From: an uncultured Roseovarius sp.
Lineage (GTDB): Bacteria > Pseudomonadota > Alphaproteobacteria > Rhodobacterales > Rhodobacteraceae
DNA length: 6,189 nucleotides
NCBI GenBank assembly: GCA_913055965.1
Contig: CAJXKX010000134.1
Span: 1 to 6,189, forward strand
Direction of reading: 5' to 3'
Position 1 is the stretch's first letter, and every line of letters starts with the position of its first letter. The notes beneath the pieces were generated by a model. It made no database searches, was not told where the DNA came from, and worked only from the letters and a program-made list of their open reading frames with translations. Below are positions 1 to 5,814 of the stretch, in pieces. The position numbers and the translations under genes are program-made.

Positions 1-161
1 ATCGTCCGCTCGCGCAAGACATGACTCGAGCGCTCGTCCCCGGCGGCGGTACCGCCGCCGGGGGCGCGGATGCGCGAGGCGCGCTGGATGCAGCGCACGA
101 GCATGGCGATGCCCGCGAGCGCAATGGCGATGCCGATGGCGATGACGATGTTGCCGATCAT
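1..161 (-). CDS. Small membrane protein of unknown function, N-terminal part (runs off the left edge)
   Basis: The minus strand is open from an ATG at 161-159 to the window edge, giving 53 residues and an incomplete 3' end. The start is supported by an AAGG ribosome binding site at 172-169, seven bases ahead. The first ~22 residues (beginning MIGNIVIAIGIAIALAG) form one strong hydrophobic helix rich in Ile and Ala. A basic stretch follows (RCIQRASRIR), so the N-terminus is predicted to lie outside the cytoplasmic face with the basic tail inside. Residues 34-42 (PGGGTAAGD) are coded by a perfect 26-bp palindrome. The gene begins 56 bp after the hydantoinase B stop on the same strand and probably shares its transcript. 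I do not recognise the family. A second membrane helix could lie beyond the edge. Reality of the gene is fairly likely; its function is unknown. Confidence 0.6.
   Translation of the reverse strand, partial: MIGNIVIAIGIAIALAGIAMLVRCIQRASRIRAPGGGTAAGDERSSHVLRERT
38..63. repeat. Perfect 26-bp GC palindrome inside the small membrane protein gene
   Basis: Positions 38-50 are the exact reverse complement of 51-63, centred on GGTACC. Pairing extends through a G-T wobble (37/64) to two more pairs (36/65 and 35/66). As RNA or single-stranded DNA it could form a hairpin with almost no loop. It lies inside coding sequence (Gly-Gly-Gly-Thr-Ala-Ala-Gly region), so GCC/GGC codon use may explain it. No function is claimed. 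Confidence 0.75.
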
Positions 162-217
162 GCGCCAGCCTTACCGCGGATCGCCGGCTGCGGCCATGAC
201 CGAGTGCGCGGCGCGGC

Positions 218-391
218 TCATGCCCGCCCCCAGCCGCCGCCGCCCGGGGTCTCCAGCATCCAGGTGTCGCCCGCCTGCATCTCGCGCTTGTCGGCGGATT
301 TGAGCATCTCCTCGGTGCCATCCGCGCGCAGGATGCGGCTGCGCCCAAGCGCCCCCGGCGCGCCCCCGTCGAGGCCCGGCGGCGGCACCAC
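218..391 (-). pseudogene. hyuB: Hydantoinase B/oxoprolinase family protein, C-terminal fragment
   Basis: The last ~58 codons of a hydantoinase B (HyuB)/5-oxoprolinase B-type subunit. The family works with HyuA in ATP-dependent hydrolysis of hydantoins or 5-oxoproline-like lactams in the cytoplasm. What is seen: the family's C-terminal signatures in order, a PPPGLDGGAPGALGR loop, an ADGTEE strand, and the terminal METPGGGGWG-like motif (here MLETPGGGGWGRA), then TGA at 220-218. Recognisable similarity stops at about 391. Further upstream in this frame the sequence is only the antisense of flhA, so the several hundred N-terminal residues expected of the family are absent. No start codon with a ribosome binding site precedes the fragment. 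It is therefore a 5'-truncated remnant, either a true pseudogene or half of a chimeric join. The small membrane protein gene follows 56 bp downstream. Family assignment is fairly sure from the terminal motifs; the exact substrate is unknown. Confidence 0.72.
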
Positions 392-405
392 CCGCAAGCT
401 GCGCG
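377..405. other. Rearrangement breakpoint or chimeric join between hyuB' and flhA'
   Basis: On the left, minus-strand coding for hydantoinase B is recognisable up to about 391. On the right, plus-strand FlhA sequence is recognisable from about 393. The two truncated genes diverge from this point, each missing its 5' portion. No inverted repeat, IS end or tRNA is seen at the joint. The bracket is set by protein similarity and could shift by a few codons. Confidence 0.7.
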
Positions 406-1166
406 GCATCGAGGTCAAGGACCCGTCCTTCGGCATGGATGCGGTCTGGATTCAGCCGCACCAGCAACCCGAGGCCGAGGCCGACGATTACGTCGTGGTC
501 GAGCCGGATTCGGTCATCGCCACACATCTCAGCCAGATGCTCTATGCCCATGCCGCCGACCTGATCGGCGCGGATGACGTGCAGGGGCTGCTCGACAATC
601 TCGAACGCTCCGCGCCCACGCTGGTGGAATCCGTCGTGCCCAAACTGGTGCCGCTGCATGTGCTGACAGCGGTGCTGCGCGCGCTCCTGCGCGAACGCAT
701 GCCGGTGGCCGACCTGCCGCGCATCCTCGAGGATCTGGCAGGCATGTCGGGCCGCCTCTCCGATCCCGGCGACATGGCCGAGGCGCTGCGCCCCGCGCTC
801 GCCCCGCAACTGCTGCAACAGATCGCCCCGCTCAAGGAAAGCCTGCATCTCGTCACCCTCGCCCCCGATCTCGAAGACCTGCTCAGCCGCTCGCAGCACG
901 AAAGCGCCGGGCTGATCGTCGATCAGGGGCTGACCCGTCAGCTCCTCGGTCAACTCAACGACGCGCAGGAAAAACTCGCCGCACAGGGCCGTCAGGCGGT
1001 GGTGGTCGTCTCCGCCGCGCTGCGCCGCGGCTTTGCCGCCTTCCTGCGCGCGCATGGCGTCGAGGCGATCGTGATGGCGGTCTCGGAACTGCCCGACAAC
1101 CGCCGCGTCGAGATTGCCGCCAGCATCGGCAAGGGCACCGCCCTGCCGCCACAAACCGATCGCTGA
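393..1166 (+). pseudogene. flhA: Flagellar export-gate protein FlhA, C-terminal cytoplasmic fragment
   Basis: About 257 residues matching the C-terminal part of FlhA (FHIPEP family), the flagellar type III export-gate subunit whose cytoplasmic domain forms a nonameric ring that docks chaperone-substrate complexes. Seen in order: DPSFGMDAVWI (compare DPAFGLPGVWI in enterobacterial FlhA), a VVEPDSVIATHLSQ segment matching VVEASTVVATHL, the LVPKLVPLHVLTAVLRALL and ILEDLA helices, and a closing SELPDNRRVEIAASIG matching ELSDNRHIRMTATIG. A full FlhA is about 690 residues. Here roughly the first 440, including the whole eight-helix membrane domain and the start of the cytoplasmic domain, are missing. 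The open frame continues upstream to an ATG at 21, but residues coded by 21-390 are antisense to hyuB and the small membrane gene and look nothing like FlhA. An internal ATG at 435 has only a weak, distant AAGGA ahead of it. The fragment cannot make an export gate. flhF starts 11 bp after its stop. Confidence 0.9.
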
Positions 1167-1170
1167 GGAG
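1165..1170 (+). promoter_or_regulatory. Ribosome binding site of the flhF-like gene
   Basis: GAGGAG overlaps the flhA stop codon and lies 7 bases before the ATG at 1178. It decides the start: the nearer ATG at 1173 hits a stop after two codons. The overlap with the flhA end suggests translational coupling. Confidence 0.75.
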
Positions 1171-1177
1171 AGATGCG

Positions 1178-2200
1178 ATGAGCACGATCACCGTCCGCGC
1201 CCCCGACAGCGTCACCGCGCTCGAACTCGTGCAGCGCAGACTGGGAGACGACGCCTTGATCCTGTCGAATCTCTGGGTCGACGGGCAGGTCGAGATCACC
1301 GCCAGCGACGAGATGCCCGCCCCGGTGACACGGCCGAGCCGCCCGGGGTCGGTGGATGTGCTGATCGGCGATCCGCCCGCCGCCCCGGCCCCGTGCCCGC
1401 CCGGCACGACCGCGCCTGCGCGGCTGCCAGGCTTTCTCGACCCGCATGCGTCACGGCCCTTCGCCCGCATCCTGGAGGCGGAAAAGACCGCATCCCGGCC
1501 CGCCGTGCCGGTGGCCGACCGCGCCCCTGTCCCCGCGCAGCCCGACCCCGCGATCCTGCGCGACCGGCTGCTCTGCGCGCCGCGTATCGTGCTCTGCGGC
1601 CCGGTGGGGGCGGGCAAATCGCAGGTCGCGCTGCAACTGGCGCTGATGCGGCTGGCCCGCACGCCGCAGACGCAGGTGGATTTTTTCTTTTGCGGGACGG
1701 GTTCGCATGGCGACGGGGCGTTTCTGGCACAGAAATCGCATTTGCTGGGCATGGACACGCATTTCATCCCCCCCGCCGATCTGCCCGCGCCCGAAACCGG
1801 GCAGGTGCAGATCGTCGTGATCTCGGGCCGCGCCGCGGATGGCCCGGCAGCCGCCGACGCGGCGCTTGCGGTGCCGGGTGCGCGCGCAGCCCTTGTCCTG
1901 CCCGCCGGGCTCCGGCGCGGGCGGTTGCGGGCCTCGCGTCAGCTTTGGGGCGATGCGGGCACGGTCGCGATCCTCAGCGATCCCGACAGCCCGGGCGCAG
2001 GCCAGGACGAACGGGACGACCTCGCGGCGGCGGGGATCCTGCCGCTCTGGGTCTCGGCCGCCGATCGGCTGATCGACGGGTTGCGGGTGATCGAGAGCGG
2101 GCACGAGGCCGTGCGCGCGCCGATCACCGGCGCAGGTGGAACGGCCCCGGTCACGCCGCTGCTGTTCCGCCGCCATGCCACCGCGGAGACCCGGCCATGA
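1178..2200 (+). CDS. flhF: FlhF-like flagellar GTPase homologue with degenerate nucleotide-binding motifs
   Basis: A 340-residue soluble protein. FlhF is an SRP-type GTPase that recruits early flagellar parts to the cell pole and, with FlhG, controls flagellar site and number. Seen here: residues 1-45 match the FlhF N-terminal module, with LGDDALILSN then VDGQVEI (compare LGPDAVILSN, VDGGVEI). A Pro/Ala-rich linker runs from about 46 to 125. A Walker A loop, GPVGAGKS, lies at 141-148. After that the SIMIBI-class GTPase motifs are poorly kept: the expected DTYR-like segment is DFFFCGTG (168 on), the DTAGR position reads ISGR (215-218), and the TKLDE position reads SDPD (267-270). The family is usually longer (roughly 380-500 residues). 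Position supports the call: it lies between flhA and fliA, where flhF sits in polar flagellates. It has a good GAGGAG site, and its TGA overlaps the fliA ATG by 4 bp. It may be a divergent or non-hydrolysing FlhF. Family likely; GTPase activity doubtful. Confidence 0.72.
   Translation: MSTITVRAPDSVTALELVQRRLGDDALILSNLWVDGQVEITASDEMPAPVTRPSRPGSVDVLIGDPPAAPAPCPPGTTAPARLPGFLDPHASRPFARILEAEKTASRPAVPVADRAPVPAQPDPAILRDRLLCAPRIVLCGPVGAGKSQVALQLALMRLARTPQTQVDFFFCGTGSHGDGAFLAQKSHLLGMDTHFIPPADLPAPETGQVQIVVISGRAADGPAAADAALAVPGARAALVLPAGLRRGRLRASRQLWGDAGTVAILSDPDSPGAGQDERDDLAAAGILPLWVSAADRLIDGLRVIESGHEAVRAPITGAGGTAPVTPLLFRRHATAETRP
1681..1687 (+). other. T TTT TTC heptamer in flhF, matching the -1 frameshift slippery pattern
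   Basis: Inside flhF the frame reads gaT TTT TTC TTT TGC, an X XXY YYZ pattern and a striking T-rich tract in GC-rich DNA. A -1 slip here enters the frame used by fliA, which has no stop from this point to the fliA end at 2913. The peptide that would be added between here and the fliA ATG looks like non-coding shadow sequence (Arg/Gly/Pro-rich). Coincidence is the simplest explanation, since the tract just codes Asp-Phe-Phe-Phe. Confidence 0.2.
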
Positions 2201-2913
2201 TCGCCCCCAACGGCTATCCGGAGCAGAAACTCAGCCCCGCGCGGCTGGTCGAGGAACAGATGCCGCTGGTGCAGCGGCTGGCCTGGCATTTCCATGGGCG
2301 GGTGGGCCGGTTCGTCGAGATCGACGATCTGTTGCAGGCGGGCTATCTGGGCCTTGTGGACGCCTCGCAGCGTTATTCCGTCTGCGACGGTGTCAGCTTT
2401 GCCGCCTATGCCGCGATCCGCATCCGCGGCTCGATCATCGACCACCTGCGCCGCAACTCCAACCTCTGCCGCTCGACGATCAGCATGCGGCAGGCGGTCG
2501 AGCGGGCACGGCGCAAGCTGGCGCAGAGCCTCGGGCGCGAGCCCGGGACGCTGGAACTTGCCGAGGCGCTGGAGATGACGCCCGAGACCCTGCAGGATTG
2601 GGAAAACAGATTTCAGACCAACCAGTTACAATCTCTGGACGAGGTCTATACCGATCATTCGATCCTGTTCTGCGACCACGGCACCAGCGCCGAGGACGCG
2701 CTGGAGCAGACGCAGCTCAAGGCGTTGCTGAAACAGGCCATCGAAGACCTGCCCGAGCGCAGCGCGCTGGTGCTGCAACTCTACTACGTCGAAGAGCTGA
2801 ACGTCTACGAGATCGCGGCGATCCTCGATGTCACAACCGGGCGCGTGTCGCAGATCAAGAAGGCGGCAATCGGGCAGTTGCGCGACCTGATGGAGCGACG
2901 GCTGCGCGACTGA
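2197..2913 (+). CDS. fliA: RNA polymerase sigma factor for flagellar operons, FliA (sigma-28)
   Basis: A 238-residue sigma-70 family factor, almost the same length as E. coli FliA (239). FliA directs RNA polymerase to late flagellar and chemotaxis promoters and is normally held back by the anti-sigma factor FlgM until the hook is finished. Seen: region 2 at about 17-86 with PLVQRLAWHF, EIDDLLQAGYLGL (41-53) and FAAYAAIRIRGSIIDHLRR (68-86). Region 3 is at about 97-140 and includes LGREPGTLELAEAL. Region 4 is at about 178-232 with LPERSALVLQLYYVEELN and a helix-turn-helix around VYEIAAILDVTTGRVSQIKK. The segment after RIRG that usually reads DWVPRSVRR is replaced by SNLCRSTIS (88-96), so promoter recognition may differ from the enterobacterial pattern. 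The ATG at 2197 is backed by GGAG at 2185-2188 and overlaps the flhF stop as ATGA, implying coupled translation. No flhG/fleN lies between flhF and fliA. Confidence 0.93.
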   Translation: MIAPNGYPEQKLSPARLVEEQMPLVQRLAWHFHGRVGRFVEIDDLLQAGYLGLVDASQRYSVCDGVSFAAYAAIRIRGSIIDHLRRNSNLCRSTISMRQAVERARRKLAQSLGREPGTLELAEALEMTPETLQDWENRFQTNQLQSLDEVYTDHSILFCDHGTSAEDALEQTQLKALLKQAIEDLPERSALVLQLYYVEELNVYEIAAILDVTTGRVSQIKKAAIGQLRDLMERRLRD

Positions 2914-2918
2914 AGCGA

Positions 2919-2938
2919 CGCGAACCGACAGGTTCGCG
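2919..2938. terminator. Hairpin between convergent fliA and fliD, possible bidirectional terminator
   Basis: An 8-bp perfect stem (CGCGAACC with GGTTCGCG) around a GACA loop lies 5 bp after the fliA stop and 28 bp beyond the fliD stop on the other strand. The place is right for ending both transcripts. Neither strand has a T run after the stem, so a classic intrinsic terminator is not shown. Confidence 0.4.
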
Positions 2939-2966
2939 CTCCATTCCCGCCCGGCGAGCCTTCGGA

Positions 2967-4592
2967 TCAGTTATCGGAATTCCACGCGTCGATCAGGTTG
3001 GTCAGGTAATCCCCGGTCGAGTTGAGCTGCGTGACGATACGCTCCATCTCGGTGAAGCGACCGAGGTAGCGCGTGCGCAATTCCTCGGACCGGCGGTCGA
3101 GCGCGTCGAGCGCGGCGGTCTCGACACCCACCGAGGCATCGAGCGCGCGCTCGCGGGTGGCCAGCGCCCCCTCGGGCGCGAGCACGCCCGCGAGATAGGT
3201 TTGCAGGCTGCTGACCATGCTGGGCGCATATCCGATCTCGGCGCGCTCGGTCCCCGGCGCGACCGTCAGGCGCAGCCCCTGCATCGGGCCCGAGGTGACG
3301 GAATAGAGCCAGTCGCCATCCTGCTGTTGCGCACCGAAGACCGGCACGCCGTCCAGCGTGGCCGCCCCCGTTGCCGGGTCGCGCGAGAGCGTGAAGCGGC
3401 CCGCCTCGACCCCGGCGGGGGGCACGCCCTCGATCACGACATCGCGCCCGGTGATCCCGTCGCGCACCAGCGCGTCGAGCAGGGCGGGATCGGCCTCGAG
3501 CGCGGCGGTGAACCGCGCCTCGTCGAGCGTCAGGGTGCCGTCGCGCGCGGTGGGGATGCCGAGATCGGCAAGATGCGCGCCCGCCGCGCCAAAGCCGCGA
3601 CCGAGGATGTTGGCGATCCCGGTCATCATCCCGCTGGCAAGCGTATCCCCGGCCAGATCGCCTGCCTCGGTCTCCGCGGCAAAGCCCCGCGCGGTGAGCG
3701 TCCCGACCAGGCGCCCCGTGGCATTCACGATCTCGACGAAGCCCTGCATCACCTCGAGCGCGCCCTCGGTATTGGGGGTGGCGGTGACGGTGGCGGGGGC
3801 GAGCGTGGTCGCGGTCAGCGTGAGGCTGACACCCGGCACGAGATCGTCGATCCGGTTGTCGGGGCGCGTCACCTCGATCCCGTTGAGCCTGAGCCGGGCG
3901 TCGCGCGCCGCCTGCGCCTCGACGGCACCGGGACCGGCGCTGAAATCGAACGCGGCAAGGCCCGGATCGGCCCCCGGTGCCACGCCGAAGCGCAGGGCAT
4001 TCCCGGCCCCGGTCTCCGATATGACGCCCAGCGCATAGCTGCCATCGCCAAGGTCGATCACCCGCGCCGAGACGCCATCCAGCGCGCCAAGCGCGGTGGC
4101 CATGTCCTCGAGCGTGCTGTCGGGGGCGAAGGTGATCGTCTGCGCGGGCTGCGCGCCGGGCGTGAACACCGGCGGCGCATCCTCCGACCAGCGCCCGACT
4201 TCGACGCTCAGCGTGCCGCCCCCCACGAGTTGCGCGGGATCGGTATAGCCGTCGAAGCTGAGCACCTGCGCCGCGGCCAGTTCGGCCACGTCGATACGGG
4301 CCGCTTGCCGCTCTACCGCGCCGGGATCGGTGACGGTCGCGGCGACGGCGGCACCGTCGCTGCGCACCGCGAAGGGGGCAAGACCGCGCATCAGCCCAAG
4401 CGCCTCGCTCACCTGTTCGGCCTGCCCGCGCAACCGCTCGTATCCCGACAGGCGCAATTCGGCACGGTCGATCCGCTCGGTCACGAGTGACCGGCGCGGC
4501 GCGATCTCGGCCTCGGTCAACTGCTCGGACAGTTCCGAGATGTTGATGCCGGTGCCGCCGCGATTGAGCGAGGTGAGGATATCGTTCTGCAT
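2967..4592 (-). CDS. fliD: Flagellar filament capping protein FliD (hook-associated protein 2)
   Basis: A 541-residue protein. FliD forms the cap at the filament tip that folds exported flagellin into place. Seen: an N-terminal helical region (about 10-75) of the FliD_N type, with GINISELSEQLTEAEIAPRR where the family has a GLDTQALVDQLVAAE-like stretch. A beta-rich middle follows, including LRLNGIEV at 234-241 and then a DDLVPGVSLTLTAT motif typical of FliD. A C-terminal coiled region (about 484-541) ends with RYLGRFTEMERIVTQLNSTGDYL, close to the usual RYxxQFxAMDxLIxQMNSTGSYL. N- and C-terminal helices are expected to pair in the cap. I chose the ATG at 4592, which has GAGAGGG at 4605-4599 six bases ahead. 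A GTG at 4610 in the same frame would place this site inside the gene. No signal peptide is present, as expected for a type III export substrate. It lies 60 bp downstream of motB on the same strand. Confidence 0.92.
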   Translation of the reverse strand: MQNDILTSLNRGGTGINISELSEQLTEAEIAPRRSLVTERIDRAELRLSGYERLRGQAEQVSEALGLMRGLAPFAVRSDGAAVAATVTDPGAVERQAARIDVAELAAAQVLSFDGYTDPAQLVGGGTLSVEVGRWSEDAPPVFTPGAQPAQTITFAPDSTLEDMATALGALDGVSARVIDLGDGSYALGVISETGAGNALRFGVAPGADPGLAAFDFSAGPGAVEAQAARDARLRLNGIEVTRPDNRIDDLVPGVSLTLTATTLAPATVTATPNTEGALEVMQGFVEIVNATGRLVGTLTARGFAAETEAGDLAGDTLASGMMTGIANILGRGFGAAGAHLADLGIPTARDGTLTLDEARFTAALEADPALLDALVRDGITGRDVVIEGVPPAGVEAGRFTLSRDPATGAATLDGVPVFGAQQQDGDWLYSVTSGPMQGLRLTVAPGTERAEIGYAPSMVSSLQTYLAGVLAPEGALATRERALDASVGVETAALDALDRRSEELRTRYLGRFTEMERIVTQLNSTGDYLTNLIDAWNSDN

Positions 4593-4613
4593 GGGCTGCC
4601 CTCTCTGCACGGC

Positions 4614-4640
4614 AAAACGGCGGGCCGTTCGAGACTGTTA
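4614..4640 (-). promoter_or_regulatory. Possible weak sigma-28 promoter for fliD
   Basis: On the minus strand, TAAC (4640-4637), a 15-bp spacer and GCCGTTTT (4621-4614) resemble the FliA consensus TAAA-N15-GCCGATAA. The spacing is exact and the GCCG core is kept, but the second half of the -10 is poor. Transcription would begin near 4607, leaving almost no leader before the fliD ribosome binding site at 4605-4599. It overlaps the terminator-like hairpin. Confidence 0.25.
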
Positions 4641-4648
4641 GCCCGCCG
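4614..4648 (-). terminator. Intrinsic terminator or attenuator after motB
   Basis: Read on the minus strand, an 8-bp perfect GC stem (CGGCGGGC with GCCCGCCG, 15-nt loop) is followed directly by TTTT at 4617-4614. It lies 4 bp after the motB stop. The T run is short, so termination may be partial and allow some motAB transcripts to run into fliD. Confidence 0.55.
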
Positions 4649-4652
4649 CGCT

Positions 4653-5801
4653 CTAATAGGTGATCTCGATCTCGATCCGGCGGTTCTTTTCGCGCCCGGC
4701 GGCGGTATCGTTGCCCGCCACGGGCATCGATTCGCCCCGCCCGATGGCACGCAACCGCTCCGGCGCGACAAGGCCCGAACCCGCGAGTTCCCGCACCACC
4801 GAAGAGGCGCGCGCGGCGGCCAGCCCCCAATTGTCTCGATAGGGCGAATAGGGCGACAGCGGCACCGAATCGGTATGCCCCGTGACCTCGATATCGCTGG
4901 CCTCGCCCATCGCGGCAAAGGCGAGCCGCGCCATCACGTCGCGCGCCTCGTCCGTCAGGTCCGCCTCGCCCGAGGGAAAGGCCCCGCCCGCGCCCACGGT
5001 CACCAGCACGCGGTCCTTGCGCTGCTCGACGGTGACGAGGCCCTGCGAGATTTCCTGCCGCAGCGCCACGCGCAACTCGGCCTCGGCGAGCGCGGCGCTG
5101 CGCGCGGCCTGCCCTTCCTCGCGTTGCGCCTCGGCCTGCGCCTGCGTGGCGCGGGCGATATCGGGCATCGCCTCGGCCAGCCCCTCGACCAGAACCTGCG
5201 CCGTGGACTGGCCGGTGGTCTCGGCGGCGCGCTCGAGCGCCTGCGCGGCGTCGGCCACCTGTTGCGGCAATTGCGCGGCATCGGGGGCGTCGAAGGTCAT
5301 GACCACCTCGCCGTCGCGGGTCTCGACCTGCACCTGCTCGCCTTGCAGCGCGTCGCGGATCGCCTCGGCCAGCGCCTCTTGGGCCTGCTCTGCGGCCGTG
5401 CCGCCCACGCCCTCTGCCGCACCCTCGCCCTCGTCCTCGGGCACCGGGCGTTCGATCTCGGGGCGTTCGGTCTCGGTCGTGTCCTGGGTGATCTCTTCGG
5501 TCACCGACATTTCCGGCGAAGGGCTGAACTTGAGGTCGAGCACGGTGGTGCCCTTGGGCTGCTCGACCACCGGCACCTCGCGCTGCACGCCGAAGGATTG
5601 CTTGAGCGAGCCCGCCACCATCTTGAACTTGGGCTGGTTGAATTCCGCGAAGGACAGGATCAGCACGAAGAACGCCATCAGCAGCGTCGCGATATCGGCA
5701 AAGGTCGCCATCCATGCGGGCGCGCCCTTGGGCGGGCATCTGGGGCAGTCCTCGGGCGGCTCCTCCACCGGGACGGGAAGCGGTATGGGCTTGCGGGCCA
5801 T
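4653..5801 (-). CDS. motB: Flagellar stator protein MotB/PomB
   Basis: A 382-residue inner-membrane stator subunit that, with MotA/PomA, conducts H+ or Na+ to drive rotation and anchors to peptidoglycan. Seen: a short cytoplasmic tail with CPRCPPKG (19-26), one membrane helix at about 30-51 (start AWMATFADIATLLMAFF) with the ion-binding aspartate at D36, then a plug/linker containing FNQPKFKMVAGSLKQSFGVQ (54-73). A C-terminal OmpA-like peptidoglycan-binding domain (about 256-382) carries GAFPSG (273-278), TGHTDSVP (307-314), NWGLAAARA (324-332) and NRRIEIEI (373-380). The tail, helix and linker are closer to Vibrio PomB than to E. coli MotB, but this does not settle which ion is used. Its 382 residues exceed PomB's roughly 315-330. 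The extra length seems to come from a second copy of the segment before the OmpA domain (about 143-205 against 241-306) plus an Ala/Gln/Glu-rich stretch at 205-240. The start is supported by GAGGAG at 5816-5811, overlapping the motA stop. The gap to motA is 13 bp. Confidence 0.93.
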   Translation of the reverse strand: MARKPIPLPVPVEEPPEDCPRCPPKGAPAWMATFADIATLLMAFFVLILSFAEFNQPKFKMVAGSLKQSFGVQREVPVVEQPKGTTVLDLKFSPSPEMSVTEEITQDTTETERPEIERPVPEDEGEGAAEGVGGTAAEQAQEALAEAIRDALQGEQVQVETRDGEVVMTFDAPDAAQLPQQVADAAQALERAAETTGQSTAQVLVEGLAEAMPDIARATQAQAEAQREEGQAARSAALAEAELRVALRQEISQGLVTVEQRKDRVLVTVGAGGAFPSGEADLTDEARDVMARLAFAAMGEASDIEVTGHTDSVPLSPYSPYRDNWGLAAARASSVVRELAGSGLVAPERLRAIGRGESMPVAGNDTAAGREKNRRIEIEITY

Positions 5802-5814
5802 GCGCGCGCGCTCC

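Noticed and set aside
100..155. Repeated GCGATG/GCCGATGG units resembling a short tandem repeat
   Set aside because: The repetition follows the Ile-Ala-Ile-Gly pattern of the membrane helix coded on the minus strand; the units are irregular.
171..221. A 16-residue minus-strand ORF (MSRAAHSVMAAAGDPR) whose ATG overlaps the hydantoinase B stop as ATGA
   Set aside because: Translational coupling is possible, but the peptide is very short with no recognisable feature. I could not support it beyond the overlap.
21..392. Plus-strand open frame joined in phase to the FlhA fragment, beginning at an ATG at 21
   Set aside because: Its residues are low-complexity Ala/Gly/Arg/Asp and lie antisense to the hydantoinase B end and the small membrane gene. 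It shows no FlhA membrane helices, so the frame is open by GC bias.
2136..4490. A 784-residue plus-strand open frame across fliA and antisense to fliD
   Set aside because: Arg/Gly/His-rich translation typical of antisense in GC-rich DNA. FliA and FliD in the other frames have clear family motifs.
2971..5739. A 922-residue minus-strand open frame spanning motB and fliD
   Set aside because: It runs out of phase across two well-supported genes, and its Arg/Gly/Ala composition marks it as a shadow frame.
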